Shown: positions 1 through 8,363 of the stretch, piece by piece | How the letters are laid out: every line of letters begins with the position of its first letter | Numbering within the stretch: position 1 is the stretch's first letter | Made by a program: the position numbers and the translations under genes | Notes under the pieces: generated by a model | What the model was told of the DNA's origin: nothing | The model's database searches: none | Seen by the model: the letters and a program-made list of their open reading frames with translations, nothing else | Assembly: GCA_013036095.1 (NCBI GenBank) | Contig: JAAXCW010000011.1 | Coordinates: 1-64,000 of the forward strand | Direction: 5' to 3' | From: Vulcanimicrobiota bacterium | Lineage (GTDB): Bacteria > Vulcanimicrobiota > Vulcanimicrobiia > Vulcanimicrobiales > Vulcanimicrobiaceae | Length of the DNA stretch: 64,000 bases

Positions 1-1
1 G

Positions 2-601
2 CTCTTCGTGGTCTCCGGCCCGTCGGGGGCCGGCAAGGACACGCTCGTGGACGCGCTGCTGGCGCGTACGGGGCGCCTGCGCTACTCCGTCTCGGCCACC
101 ACGAGGCCGCCGAGGCCTGGGGAGCGAGAGGGCGAGCACTACTTTTTCGTTTCGCGTGAGGAGTTCGAAAAGCGCGCCGCGGCCGACGGGCTGCTCGAGT
201 GGCGCGAGTACAACGGCAACCTATACGGAACTCCGAGGGACTTCGTCGAAGATACCCTGACCCAGGGCTACGACCTGATCATGAAGCCCGAAGTGAACGG
301 CGCGCTCTCGATCAAGAGCACGTTTCCGGATGCCGTACTGATATTTTTGCTTCCGGACCGGTTTTCGTATCTGCGCGGGCGCCTGCTCGCGCGGCGGACC
401 GAAACCAACGAAGAGATCGCCGGGCGCCTTGAAATCGCGCACGAGGAGATCAGGAACATTCGGGACTTTGACTATATCGTCATCAATGAGGAGCATCGCT
501 CCGACGAGGCGGTCAAAGACCTGCAAGCCATACTCCACGCGGAGCGGTTCCGCATTCACCGATTTGGTGACGACGCTATAAGGAAATTGGAACACTCATA
601 A
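2..601 (+). CDS. gmk: Guanylate kinase, 5' end cut by window edge
   Basis: Guanylate kinase phosphorylates GMP to GDP with ATP in the cytoplasm. The reading frame is open to the first base of the window (Leu-Phe before the first GTG at position 8), so the true start lies upstream. The P-loop GPSGAGKDT is followed by the GMP-binding segment (SVSATTRPPRPGE, then EHYFFVSREEF) and the typical GNLYGTP motif. The stop codon TAA overlaps the ATG of rpoZ by one base (TAATG), so the two are translationally coupled, an arrangement common for gmk-rpoZ. About 199 residues are visible, close to the usual 200-210. Confidence 0.95.
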   Translation, partial: LFVVSGPSGAGKDTLVDALLARTGRLRYSVSATTRPPRPGEREGEHYFFVSREEFEKRAAADGLLEWREYNGNLYGTPRDFVEDTLTQGYDLIMKPEVNGALSIKSTFPDAVLIFLLPDRFSYLRGRLLARRTETNEEIAGRLEIAHEEIRNIRDFDYIVINEEHRSDEAVKDLQAILHAERFRIHRFGDDAIRKLEHS

Positions 602-819
602 TGACCGAACCCGTCTTCGGAGACCTCGACGAACTGCTCAAACACGTTGATTCGAAATTCAGCCTGGTCAATGTCGTGACCAAACGCGCCAAGCAATTGA
701 ACAACGGCGCGCCCGAACTCACCGAAAATATCAACCCGAATAAACCGGTTTCGACCGCCTTCGCGGAAGTCGCGACGGGCAAGATTCACTATCACCGCAC
801 CAAAGAGGGGATTAAGTAA
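601..819 (+). CDS. rpoZ: DNA-directed RNA polymerase omega subunit
   Basis: Omega is a small subunit that helps assemble RNA polymerase by latching onto beta prime. The 72-residue protein carries the family core: SLVNVVTKRAKQL near residues 20-32 and a helix around STAFAEVATGKI near residues 57-68. Its size and its position directly after gmk, with a one-base stop/start overlap, fit the usual gmk-rpoZ pair. The identification rests on the core motif plus context, because the family is short and diverse. Confidence 0.88.
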   Translation: MTEPVFGDLDELLKHVDSKFSLVNVVTKRAKQLNNGAPELTENINPNKPVSTAFAEVATGKIHYHRTKEGIK

Positions 820-828
820 AGCTCTCGC

Positions 829-894
829 CGGGACCGGCATATCGTCTCGGCCCACAGAGTTTGTTTAGTGGGCCGAACCGACACGCCGGTCCCG
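829..894 (+). repeat. Nested inverted repeat / long hairpin in the rpoZ-glmS gap
   Basis: The gap holds two nested perfect inverted repeats. The outer arms are CGGGACCGGC (829-838) and GCCGGTCCCG (885-894). The inner arms are TCGGCCCAC (847-855) and GTGGGCCGA (868-876). They are separated by a symmetric 8/8-base internal loop, and the apical loop is 12 bases. No T-tract follows at once, so a classic intrinsic terminator is unlikely. It ends about 37 bases before the glmS start codon and would lie in the glmS leader. It does not resemble the glmS ribozyme core as far as I can tell. Function unknown. Confidence 0.75.
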
Positions 895-931
895 CCTCGA
901 TCGATACGTAAAAGGTGGAAGAAGAGCTGCT

Positions 932-2770
932 ATGTGCGGGATAGTCGGATACATCGGTGAGCGCGACAGCGTCCCGATCATTCTGGACTCGCTCGCGCGC
1001 CTGGAATATCGCGGTTACGATAGCGCCGGCATCGCCGTTATCGACGGCTCCGGCGCATTGACGGGATCCAAAGCAGAGGGCAAACTCCAGCGGCTGGCCG
1101 AGCGCTTGCGCAACGGCGAGGCCCTTTCGGGACGCGTGGGCGTCGGACATACGCGCTGGGCCACGCATGGACGACCCTCGGACGCAAACGCGCATCCGCA
1201 CATGGATTGCAGCGGACGGATCGCCGTCGTGCACAATGGCATCATCGAAAATTACGCGCCGCTGCGGGCGCGGTTAATAGAGTCGGGACACATTTTCAAG
1301 AGCGAAACGGATACCGAGGTGCTCGCGCATCTGATCGAAGCGCATTACGACGGCGGCCTGGAAGAGGCGCTCCGGCGCACGCTGCACGAGGTGCGCGGCG
1401 CCTACGCGCTCGGCGTCATCTCTTCGGACGATCCCGACCATTTGATCTTTGCGCGAAACGGCGCGAGCCCGCTCGTGGTCGGCATCGGCGACGGCGAGAT
1501 GTTCGTCGCCTCCGATACGCCGGCCATTCTCCAGTACACGCGCAAAGAGATCATTCTGCAAGAAGGCGAGATCGTCGTCGTCGGCCGCGACGGCTGGCGC
1601 CTCACGGATTATGACGGTAAGCCCGTATCGCGCGAAGTGATGAACATCACCTGGGACGTCACGTCGGCCGAAAAAAGCGGCTACAAGCATTTCATGCTCA
1701 AGGAGATCTTCGAGCAGCCCAACGTCATCAAAGAAACGCTCTCCGGCCGGATCAACGAAAGCAACGACGTGCATTTGGGCGCCGAGATCGGGTTGGACGA
1801 AGCGAAGCTGCGCGATCTCTCGAAAATTGCGATCACCGGATGCGGCACCGCTTACCACGCCGGTATGGTCGGCATGTACCTGCTGCGCTCGCTCGTGCAC
1901 ATTCCCGTCGAGATGGAGCTCGCGAGCGAATTTCGCTACGGCGATCCGGTCATCGACCCCACGTCGCTGACGATCGCGATGTCGCAATCGGGCGAGACCG
2001 CCGACACGATCGAGGCCGTGCGTATTGCCAAAGAAGCCGGCAGTTCCGTGCTCGGCATCTGCAACGTGCTGGGCTCACATTTGACGCGGCTGGCCGACGG
2101 GATGCTGTTCACGCGCGGTGGCCCTGAAATAGGAGTCGCCGCCTCGAAGACCTATGTTTCACAAGTGACGGCCATGACGCTGTTCGCGCTCTATGTAGCG
2201 CGCCTGCGCGGAACGGCGCCGCTCGAACGCTTGCGCGAGATTGCCGACAATGCGCGCCTTTTACCCGCGGCTGTCGACGTCGTGTTGAACACGTCCGACG
2301 AAATTCGCAAAGTGGCCCGGCGCATTCGCAAGGCGCGTTCCGTGCTCTTTATCGGCCGATACATCAATTTCCCGACCGCGCTCGAGGGCGCGCTCAAACT
2401 CAAAGAGATCTCATACATACATGCTGAGGGGTATGCGGCGGGCGAAATGAAACACGGACCGATCGCGCTGCTCGATCTGAACGTTCCCGTCGTTGGCGTC
2501 ATGACCGGCGGGCGCGTGCGTGAGAAGATCCTTTCCAATTTGGCGGAATCGAAGGCGCGCGAAGCTCCGGTCATCGTGGTCGCCAACCACGGAGACGAAG
2601 ACGCCAAAGCCATCGCCGATCACGTCTTCTGGGTACCGAAGGTCGACGAACTGCTCTCGCCGATCGTCAACGTCATTCCGCTCCAACTATTGGCCTACCA
2701 TATCGCCGACATCGAAGGCAAAGACGTCGACCAGCCACGGAATCTCGCCAAGACCGTTACGGTCGAATAG
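932..2770 (+). CDS. glmS: Glutamine--fructose-6-phosphate aminotransferase (isomerizing)
   Basis: GlmS makes glucosamine-6-phosphate from fructose-6-phosphate and glutamine, the first committed step to UDP-GlcNAc for peptidoglycan and LPS. The N-terminal class II glutamine amidotransferase domain begins MCGIVGYIG with the catalytic Cys at residue 2, followed by VGHTRWATHG and HNGIIEN. Two SIS sugar-isomerase domains follow (TGCGTAYHAG and AMSQSGETADT; then FIGRY and EGALKLKEISY). The C-terminus is the characteristic DQPRNLAKTVTVE. The 612 residues match the family length. A purine-rich stretch (AGGTGGAAGAAGAG) precedes the ATG. Its product feeds GlmM, which is encoded at 29683-31065. Confidence 0.98.
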   Translation: MCGIVGYIGERDSVPIILDSLARLEYRGYDSAGIAVIDGSGALTGSKAEGKLQRLAERLRNGEALSGRVGVGHTRWATHGRPSDANAHPHMDCSGRIAVVHNGIIENYAPLRARLIESGHIFKSETDTEVLAHLIEAHYDGGLEEALRRTLHEVRGAYALGVISSDDPDHLIFARNGASPLVVGIGDGEMFVASDTPAILQYTRKEIILQEGEIVVVGRDGWRLTDYDGKPVSREVMNITWDVTSAEKSGYKHFMLKEIFEQPNVIKETLSGRINESNDVHLGAEIGLDEAKLRDLSKIAITGCGTAYHAGMVGMYLLRSLVHIPVEMELASEFRYGDPVIDPTSLTIAMSQSGETADTIEAVRIAKEAGSSVLGICNVLGSHLTRLADGMLFTRGGPEIGVAASKTYVSQVTAMTLFALYVARLRGTAPLERLREIADNARLLPAAVDVVLNTSDEIRKVARRIRKARSVLFIGRYINFPTALEGALKLKEISYIHAEGYAAGEMKHGPIALLDLNVPVVGVMTGGRVREKILSNLAESKAREAPVIVVANHGDEDAKAIADHVFWVPKVDELLSPIVNVIPLQLLAYHIADIEGKDVDQPRNLAKTVTVE

Positions 2771-2773
2771 GGT

Positions 2774-3151
2774 ATGCCTACCAAGAAGCAGATAGAAGAA
2801 GCGATTTTTGCGCTCGAAGGCTTTCGCGTTGAGTTCGATCTGTTCGATCCCAAGCGCCCGCTGCCCGAGTACGAATGGCGCGTCATGTCGCCGCAGCGTT
2901 GGAAGATCTCGGACTGGAAGAACGAGCGGCTCGGAGCTTACCGCAACTTGGCCAAGGGATTGACGGTCTTTCGCGGCGACGGTTCGCCGGTTCCGCGGGA
3001 TATGCAATTGGGAAATCTCCGCGACGGCTACTTTGAAGCCGAGTATGGTCAGATCGCGCGCCCCAGCGTCGAGAAGCCCTCCAACGTGATCCGCATGGAC
3101 GCACGCGAGGGCGGAGTCACGGTGCGCGGACGCAAACCTCGCCGCACATGA
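2774..3151 (+). CDS. Conserved-looking hypothetical protein between glmS and rph
   Basis: I do not recognise this 125-residue protein. It begins four bases after the glmS stop and its own stop overlaps the rph start as ATGA, so it is probably co-transcribed and translationally coupled with both. It is soluble and charged, with no signal peptide or membrane segment. The N-terminal half is helical-looking ([14 protein letters not shown]) with aromatic residues around [16 protein letters not shown]. The C-terminal tail is basic (VRGRKPRRT), which could allow nucleic-acid contact, but nothing proves that. Confidence 0.75.
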   Translation: MPTKKQIEEAIFALEGFRVEFDLFDPKRPLPEYEWRVMSPQRWKISDWKNERLGAYRNLAKGLTVFRGDGSPVPRDMQLGNLRDGYFEAEYGQIARPSVEKPSNVIRMDAREGGVTVRGRKPRRT

Positions 3152-3897
3152 AAAGAAGCGATGGGCGCGCGCCGGACGCCCTGCGGCCGATCGCGATCGA
3201 AGCGAACTATTTGAAATACCCCGAAGGCAGCGCGCTGATCACCGTTGGAAACACGCGCGTGCTTTGCGCTGCGACGATCGAAGAGCGCGTGCCGCAATGG
3301 ATGAAGGGGCGAGGGGTCGGTTGGGTTACGGCGGAGTATTCGATGCTGCCGCGCGCCACGCAAGAGCGTACGCAGCGCGAAGCTTCGCGCGGCCGCCTCG
3401 GCGGGCGCACGCACGAGATCCAGCGCATTATCGGCAGGGCGCTGCGCGCCGTCACCGATATGGCGAAACTCGGCGAGCGCACCGTCTGGCTGGATTGCGA
3501 CGTGCTGCAGGCCGACGGCGGTACGCGCACGGCGGCGGTCACCGGAGCGTGGGTTGCGCTGGCGCTGGCACTTATCGCGCGGTTCGACGTCAAGAAACAC
3601 GCGGCTTGGCCGCTGCTCGGACAAATAGCCGCAACCAGCGTCGGCATCGTCGACGGTTATAGCCTGCTCGACCTCGCTTATGATGAAGACAGCCGCGCGC
3701 AAGTCGACCTCAACGTGTTCATGACGGACACGGGGAAGTTTACGGAATTGCAAGGGACGGCGGAAGCGACGCCGTTCAGCCGCTCCGAGCTCGACGCGCT
3801 GTTGCAGCTGGCCGAGACGGGCATCAAGCAGCTGCTCGACGCGCAACGCTCCATCGTCGAACCTCTCGGGTACCCAAGCCTCGCCAATGTCCGATGA
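3148..3897 (+). CDS. rph: Ribonuclease PH
   Basis: RNase PH is a phosphorolytic 3'-5' exoribonuclease that trims tRNA 3' ends. The protein opens with the family signature [13 protein letters not shown], then [57 protein letters not shown] and [20 protein letters not shown] with the catalytic acidic residues; [16 protein letters not shown] and the [10 protein letters not shown] motif complete the fold. The 249 residues are typical. Its ATG overlaps the preceding stop by four bases, and its end overlaps the next gene by 11 bases. Confidence 0.97.
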   Translation: MKRSDGRAPDALRPIAIEANYLKYPEGSALITVGNTRVLCAATIEERVPQWMKGRGVGWVTAEYSMLPRATQERTQREASRGRLGGRTHEIQRIIGRALRAVTDMAKLGERTVWLDCDVLQADGGTRTAAVTGAWVALALALIARFDVKKHAAWPLLGQIAATSVGIVDGYSLLDLAYDEDSRAQVDLNVFMTDTGKFTELQGTAEATPFSRSELDALLQLAETGIKQLLDAQRSIVEPLGYPSLANVR

Positions 3898-4228
3898 GCG
3901 ATTTCGCGCGCTCGTCGCGCGCGTGGGAGAATTCTACATCACCGACCGTGCGATGAAAGCCGCGCAGAAGACGATCGAAGCCGAGCTCGCGGCCGGCGCC
4001 GCGGGTGCATCTGCCCGGGAACGCTACATCCAGGCCGTGCGGCGGTACTTCACCGGATTCGAACGGGAAGCTCGCGCGCAGCTGCGCGACGTGGACAAGC
4101 GCCTCGTTCACGTGAACCAGGTGCATTTTAACCTGACCGCCGAACGCGGCGTGGTGGTCAAACGCATCGAAGCGACGCAGGGCGTACTGAGAGAGATCGA
4201 AGATGGCGCAAGTACTGCGCGAGGTTGA
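3887..4228 (+). CDS. Small helical protein upstream of and overlapping mlaE
   Basis: A 113-residue protein of unknown family. It starts inside the rph 3' end and overlaps mlaE by 26 bases. The sequence has almost no proline and looks helical throughout, with heptad-like spacing in the C-terminal half ([20 protein letters not shown], then [18 protein letters not shown]), so a coiled coil is likely. There is no signal peptide or TM segment. Because it is wedged into an mla operon it could be a cytoplasmic accessory of the transporter, but this is inference from position only. Confidence 0.75.
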   Translation: MSDERFRALVARVGEFYITDRAMKAAQKTIEAELAAGAAGASARERYIQAVRRYFTGFEREARAQLRDVDKRLVHVNQVHFNLTAERGVVVKRIEATQGVLREIEDGASTARG

Positions 4229-5042
4229 AGAAAGCCCGACGGCTCAAGCCGTCGAGCGCGTCAGCGTCGGCGTCCTGGCCTCAGTCGGGCGAAAAGTCAG
4301 CGACATTCTCGAGTATGCCGGCGGTCTCACGCTGCTCATGTGGGAGACCATCAAGACGATCTTCCGGCTGCGCATTCGTTTTGCCGAGACGCTGAACCAA
4401 TGCTATCTCCTGGGCTATCAGTCGCTCATCATCGTTCTGCTCACCTCGCTCTTTACCGGCATGGTCTTTTCGTTGGAATCGGCCGTCCAGGCCGTGCAGT
4501 ACGGTTTCGGCAGTTTCGTGGGCGGAATCGTCTCGTACACGGTTGTCCGCGAACTCGGTCCGATGCTTTCGGCCGTCGTGGTGGCGGGCCGCGCGTGCGC
4601 TGCGATCGCGGCCGAACTCGGATCGATGGAAGTCACCGAGCAGATCGAAGCCCTCAAATCGCTGGGTTTAGCTCCGGTCCGTTTCCTGGTCGTCCCCCGT
4701 TTGCTCGCACTGATGATCATGCTGCCGCTGCTTACCGTTTTCGCTGATGTCATCGGTGTGTACGGCGGACAGTGGATCGCGCACGCGCAAGCGCACATCG
4801 GCACCGAGGACTTCATGGCGTCGGCGCGGCAGACGGTCGGCTTCGAAGATGTGGTCAAGGGTTTATTCAAAGCCCTTGTTTTTGCCATCGTCATCGTCAT
4901 GATCGGATCGTACCAAGGCTTGACGACGAAGGGCGGCGCCGCGGGCGTCGGAAAATCGGCGACGAGCGCCGTGGTCACCTGCATTATTTTGATCTTCATC
5001 CTGAATTTTGTGATGTCGTACTTCCTGTACGCGGGAGCCTGA
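4203..5042 (+). CDS. mlaE: MlaE-family ABC transporter permease
   Basis: Inner-membrane permease of the Mla/MCE phospholipid transport system. The 279 residues include an N-terminal amphipathic region and about five membrane segments (for example SLIIVLLTSLFTGMVFSLE and LLALMIMLPLLTVFADVIGV). The MlaE signature YTVVRELGPMLSAVVVAGR, followed by AAELGSMEVTEQIEALKSLG, is present, as is the cytoplasmic GSYQGLTTKGGAAGVGKSAT motif that couples to the ATPase. Its stop overlaps the mlaF ATG (TGATG). Confidence 0.96.
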   Translation: MAQVLREVEESPTAQAVERVSVGVLASVGRKVSDILEYAGGLTLLMWETIKTIFRLRIRFAETLNQCYLLGYQSLIIVLLTSLFTGMVFSLESAVQAVQYGFGSFVGGIVSYTVVRELGPMLSAVVVAGRACAAIAAELGSMEVTEQIEALKSLGLAPVRFLVVPRLLALMIMLPLLTVFADVIGVYGGQWIAHAQAHIGTEDFMASARQTVGFEDVVKGLFKALVFAIVIVMIGSYQGLTTKGGAAGVGKSATSAVVTCIILIFILNFVMSYFLYAGA

Positions 5043-5797
5043 TGGCCGAACCCATAGCCAGGCTCGATGACGTGTCGGTGCGATTCGGCGAGCGCGTGGT
5101 GCTGCAGAACTGCAGCCTCGAAGTTCCCGAAGGCGCGATCACGTGCATTATCGGGCTCTCCGGGGCCGGCAAGTCGACGATCCTGCGGCTGCTGGACGGT
5201 CTACTCCTGCCCAATTCCGGTCACGTGTATCTGCGCGAAAACGATATCTGCCACATGCGCGAGAGCCAGCTCATCGAGATGCGCACGAAAATTGGCTTTG
5301 CGTTCCAGTTTGCGGCCCTCTTCGATAGTATGACCGTAGGTGACAACATCTCGCTGCCGCTGCGCGAACATACGACGCTCTCAGAGAAAGAGATTCGCGA
5401 CATCGTCATGCACACGCTGGAAAGCGTCGGCCTGTCGCACACGTACGACAACATGCCCTCCGAGCTCTCGGGCGGCATGCTCAAACGCGCCGGTTTCGCC
5501 CGGGCCGTGGTCACCAACCCCGAGTTGGTGCTTTACGACGAGCCCACGACCGGAGTCGATCCCATCGTGACGCATCTTTTGACCGACACGATCAAGCGGC
5601 TGCGCAAACAACTCAACGCCACCGCGGTCGTCATTTCGCACGACCTGCAATCGATCTATATGATGGCGGACTATGTGGCCATGCTTTTCGAGGGCGCCAT
5701 CATCGCCAACGGCACCGTGGAAGAAGTCCGCAAGTCGACCAACCCGATCGTGCAGCAATTCCTCCAGGGCTCCGAAGTCGGCCCCATCCCCCTGTGA
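5042..5797 (+). CDS. mlaF: MlaF-family ABC transporter ATPase
   Basis: Cytoplasmic ATPase energising MlaE. The chosen start is the ATG at 5042, which overlaps the mlaE stop; upstream in-frame codons lie inside mlaE and are ignored. The 251 residues show Walker A GLSGAGKST, a Q-loop (GFAFQFAALFDSMTV), the ABC signature ELSGGMLKRAGFARA, Walker B LVLYDEPTTGVDP and the switch His in VVISHDLQS. The atypical signature continuation (MLKRAGFARA) and the LFDSMTVGDNI segment are characteristic of the MlaF/Mkl group. Confidence 0.97.
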   Translation: MAEPIARLDDVSVRFGERVVLQNCSLEVPEGAITCIIGLSGAGKSTILRLLDGLLLPNSGHVYLRENDICHMRESQLIEMRTKIGFAFQFAALFDSMTVGDNISLPLREHTTLSEKEIRDIVMHTLESVGLSHTYDNMPSELSGGMLKRAGFARAVVTNPELVLYDEPTTGVDPIVTHLLTDTIKRLRKQLNATAVVISHDLQSIYMMADYVAMLFEGAIIANGTVEEVRKSTNPIVQQFLQGSEVGPIPL

Positions 5798-5869
5798 TGC
5801 GTAGCAGCACAGGGGGCCTCCGCTACTGCAAAAAAAAGGCAGAAGAACCCGTGCGGGAATAGGAGGAGC

Positions 5870-7435
5870 ATGTTTCTCACCAGGCAGGCGCAATTGGGAG
5901 TCTTCGCAATCGCTGCGCTGCTCTTGCTGTTCGGAATTTTTTACGTCATCACGGACTACGGGACGCGGCACAGCGGATACCGGATCGGTGTGCATTTTGC
6001 GTCGGCCTCCGGATTGCCGACCGGCGCGCAAGTCTTCTTTAGCGGGGTCAGCGTCGGAACGGTCGACCAAGTGCAATTGCTCCCCGACAACACCGTTGAC
6101 GTCATCCTAGCGATTCAACCGCAAGTCGACATTCCGAAGGATTCGAAGTTCCTGATTCAGTCGCCGCTTACGGGCTCGCCGAATTTTTACATCATCCCGC
6201 CGGTGCCGCCGGCCATCGAGCCCGGGTACGTCGCCACGCCCGTTCCTAAAAGCGCGATGCTGCCGCGAGAGGTTCTTCCACTCAACGAGCAGCCCGCGGG
6301 TATCACCGGCGCTACGGTAGCGGATTTGCTTTCGCAAGGCCAGGGTGAGATCAAGCGCCTGGACTCGATGCTCGTGATGCTTCAAGGCCGCGAAGGCAAG
6401 CTGCTGAACACGATGCAAAGCGCGCTTTCCAACGTTGACGAAATGTCCACACAGCTGAAGGGCACGGTCGCGGACGTATCAGGCACGATGTCGGTGACCA
6501 TGCATCAAGCCGGCGCGAACATCGTGGCGATGACCAATACGCTGAACTCGACCCTCGGGCGCAATCAGTACAAGATCGATTCCATGCTCGCGTCCCTTGA
6601 CAGCACGGCGCTCGCGCTCAGCCAATCCATGGACGCGCTCCGCTCGCTTTCAACCGATCCGCGCCTGCACAGCAACCTTATCGACACCACCACGAACATC
6701 CGCGACCTGACGATGAATCTCTCCGGAGTTGCCAGCGACTTGCGGAAAGTGACGGGCAGCGCGCAAACACAAGCGCAACTGCGCGATACCGTTGCGTCGC
6801 TCGACGCGACTATGCAGAAGGCAAACTCTTTGCTGGGCACACTGGGCGGGCGAAGCCACGTTCCGGGCGTCGATCCGGGAGCCACGCCTTACCCGCTACC
6901 CAACAAAAACGGCGTCCCGCCAATGGTTCCCGGCACGCCGGAGCCCGCGGCGTCGCCCGGCGCCTCCGCGCTCAAAGGCGGCCTGTCGAAGATTCTGAGC
7001 AACCTTGTTTCGGTGCAGCTGCGCCTGAGTTACCTCAATCAACAGACGGTTCCGGGCAACAACCGTTTGCTCACTGCCGACCGCGGGCCGCAAGCCGACG
7101 TCAACGCGATCCTGTTGCCGCGCGGCCAGATGAGCATCATGACGGGCGCCAACGATATCGGCAGCGGCCGCACGACCTATAATTTGCTCCCGATTAAAGC
7201 ATTCACGCCGTCCATTCACATCGGCGGCGGCATTCTCTATTCGCAAATCGGTGCGCTTGCGACCTTCGATGCCGGTCCCGTCGGAGTGGAAGCCCGCGTG
7301 TATAACTTACGACTGCCCAGCTTCGACTTCTACGGAAACTTCAACGTCGCGCGGTGGGGCAAGCTCTTCCTCGGCGAACGCGATGCGAACCGTCCCGACA
7401 AGCGCACCGTTTTCGGATTGCAACTGCAGTTCTAA
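5870..7435 (+). CDS. mlaD: MlaD-like MCE protein with long helical region and C-terminal beta domain
   Basis: Periplasmic lipid-binding subunit of the Mla system, 521 residues against about 180 for E. coli MlaD. Regions in order: one N-terminal TM segment (about 6-28, GVFAIAALLLLFGIFYVI); an MCE domain (about 36-115, with FASASGLPTGAQVFFSGVSV and SPLTGSPNFYIIP); a long helical stretch (about 145-325) rich in Leu/Met/Thr; a Pro/Gly linker (about 330-362, PGVDPGATPYPLPNKNG); then about 155 residues of alternating strands ending VFGLQLQF with a terminal Phe, as in outer-membrane barrels. This matches the MlaD-barrel fusion described for Veillonella, which spans the envelope. The SD TAGGAGGAGC precedes the ATG. 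A 72-base gap after mlaF contains a small GTAGC...GCTAC hairpin. Confidence 0.9.
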   Translation: MFLTRQAQLGVFAIAALLLLFGIFYVITDYGTRHSGYRIGVHFASASGLPTGAQVFFSGVSVGTVDQVQLLPDNTVDVILAIQPQVDIPKDSKFLIQSPLTGSPNFYIIPPVPPAIEPGYVATPVPKSAMLPREVLPLNEQPAGITGATVADLLSQGQGEIKRLDSMLVMLQGREGKLLNTMQSALSNVDEMSTQLKGTVADVSGTMSVTMHQAGANIVAMTNTLNSTLGRNQYKIDSMLASLDSTALALSQSMDALRSLSTDPRLHSNLIDTTTNIRDLTMNLSGVASDLRKVTGSAQTQAQLRDTVASLDATMQKANSLLGTLGGRSHVPGVDPGATPYPLPNKNGVPPMVPGTPEPAASPGASALKGGLSKILSNLVSVQLRLSYLNQQTVPGNNRLLTADRGPQADVNAILLPRGQMSIMTGANDIGSGRTTYNLLPIKAFTPSIHIGGGILYSQIGALATFDAGPVGVEARVYNLRLPSFDFYGNFNVARWGKLFLGERDANRPDKRTVFGLQLQF

Positions 7436-7442
7436 GCCGCCG

Positions 7443-8363
7443 ATGGAGCAGAGCCGTCCCCGCGTAGGAATCATCGGCTCCGGTGCGATGGGCACCCTCT
7501 TCGGTTTTCATTTGGCATCAAGCTGCGACGTCACGATGCTCGACAGCAACGCATCGGTGCTCGAGGGCATTCAAAAACATAAGGGCCTTTCGGTCAACGA
7601 CGCGCCGCCTCGCGCAGTCCGAGTCGGAAAGACGCCGCGCGACCTGTTCGGGTCGACGATGATTTTCCTGTTCGTGAAAGCCGTCGACACGTTGCGCGCG
7701 CTGCGTCCATTTGCCGGCGAGCTGAATCCCTCAACGCCGATCGTCTCGCTGCAGAACGGCGTCGGAAACGAAGACGCCATCAAGGCCGCGCTGGGCGGCG
7801 CGGTCCCCGTCGTCCTGGGGATTACAACCGAATCGTCGCTGACCGTGAAAGCGGGCCGCGTTCGCAGCTCGGAAGAGGGCAGCACCATCGTGGGCTCCGG
7901 TGGCGCTTCTCCGGCGACGTCGCGCGCGGTCGCCGATTTGTTGATACAGAGCGGGCTGCGAGCTGCAGTCGTCTACGATATCCGCCCGCATCTCTGGGGC
8001 AAACTCGTCGCCAACGCGGCCATCAATGCACCCAGCGCAATCTTAGATTGCGTCGCGGGCGATCTGTTGCACGATCCCAACGCAGCACGACTATGCGAAG
8101 CGCTGGCCGAAGAAGCGGCTGCCGTCGCGTCGGCGTTAAAGATCAATCTGCCTTACGCCAATCCGTGGCAATACGTCAGCGAAGTCATCGCCGTCGGTGC
8201 GGATTCTAAAACGTCGATGGCCTTCGATCTCGAATCAGGCCACCCATCCGAAATCGATCACATCAACGGCGCGGTCTGCGCCGCGGGCAGGCGAACCGGA
8301 GTCGCGACGCCTTACAACGACACGATGGTTCGGCTCGTCAAAGCGCGCGAGGCCCTAAAGTAA
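7443..8363 (+). CDS. panE: Ketopantoate reductase (2-dehydropantoate 2-reductase) family
   Basis: Reduces ketopantoate to pantoate with NADPH in pantothenate/CoA synthesis. The start is the ATG at 7443, seven bases after the mlaD stop; earlier in-frame codons lie within mlaD. The Rossmann motif GIIGSGAMGTLFGFHLA begins at residue 8. FLFVKAVDT, VSLQNGVGNED and the C-terminal domain HLWGKLVANAAINAPSAIL with the conserved catalytic Lys follow, then SMAFDLESGHPSEIDHINGA, all typical of the family. 306 residues. The 3' end overlaps the convergent pbpC by 26 bases. Paralogous oxidoreductases share this fold, so the exact substrate is probable rather than certain. Confidence 0.88.
   Translation: MEQSRPRVGIIGSGAMGTLFGFHLASSCDVTMLDSNASVLEGIQKHKGLSVNDAPPRAVRVGKTPRDLFGSTMIFLFVKAVDTLRALRPFAGELNPSTPIVSLQNGVGNEDAIKAALGGAVPVVLGITTESSLTVKAGRVRSSEEGSTIVGSGGASPATSRAVADLLIQSGLRAAVVYDIRPHLWGKLVANAAINAPSAILDCVAGDLLHDPNAARLCEALAEEAAAVASALKINLPYANPWQYVSEVIAVGADSKTSMAFDLESGHPSEIDHINGAVCAAGRRTGVATPYNDTMVRLVKAREALK

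Noticed and set aside
829-894. glmS ribozyme before glmS
   Set aside because: The leader forms a long nested hairpin and shows no recognisable ribozyme core; nothing supports self-cleavage.
1274-1987. Long antisense open frames over glmS, mdh, dnaE, ftsA and others
   Set aside because: They mirror strong coding genes in GC-rich DNA, have shadow-like composition and no SD or family motif.
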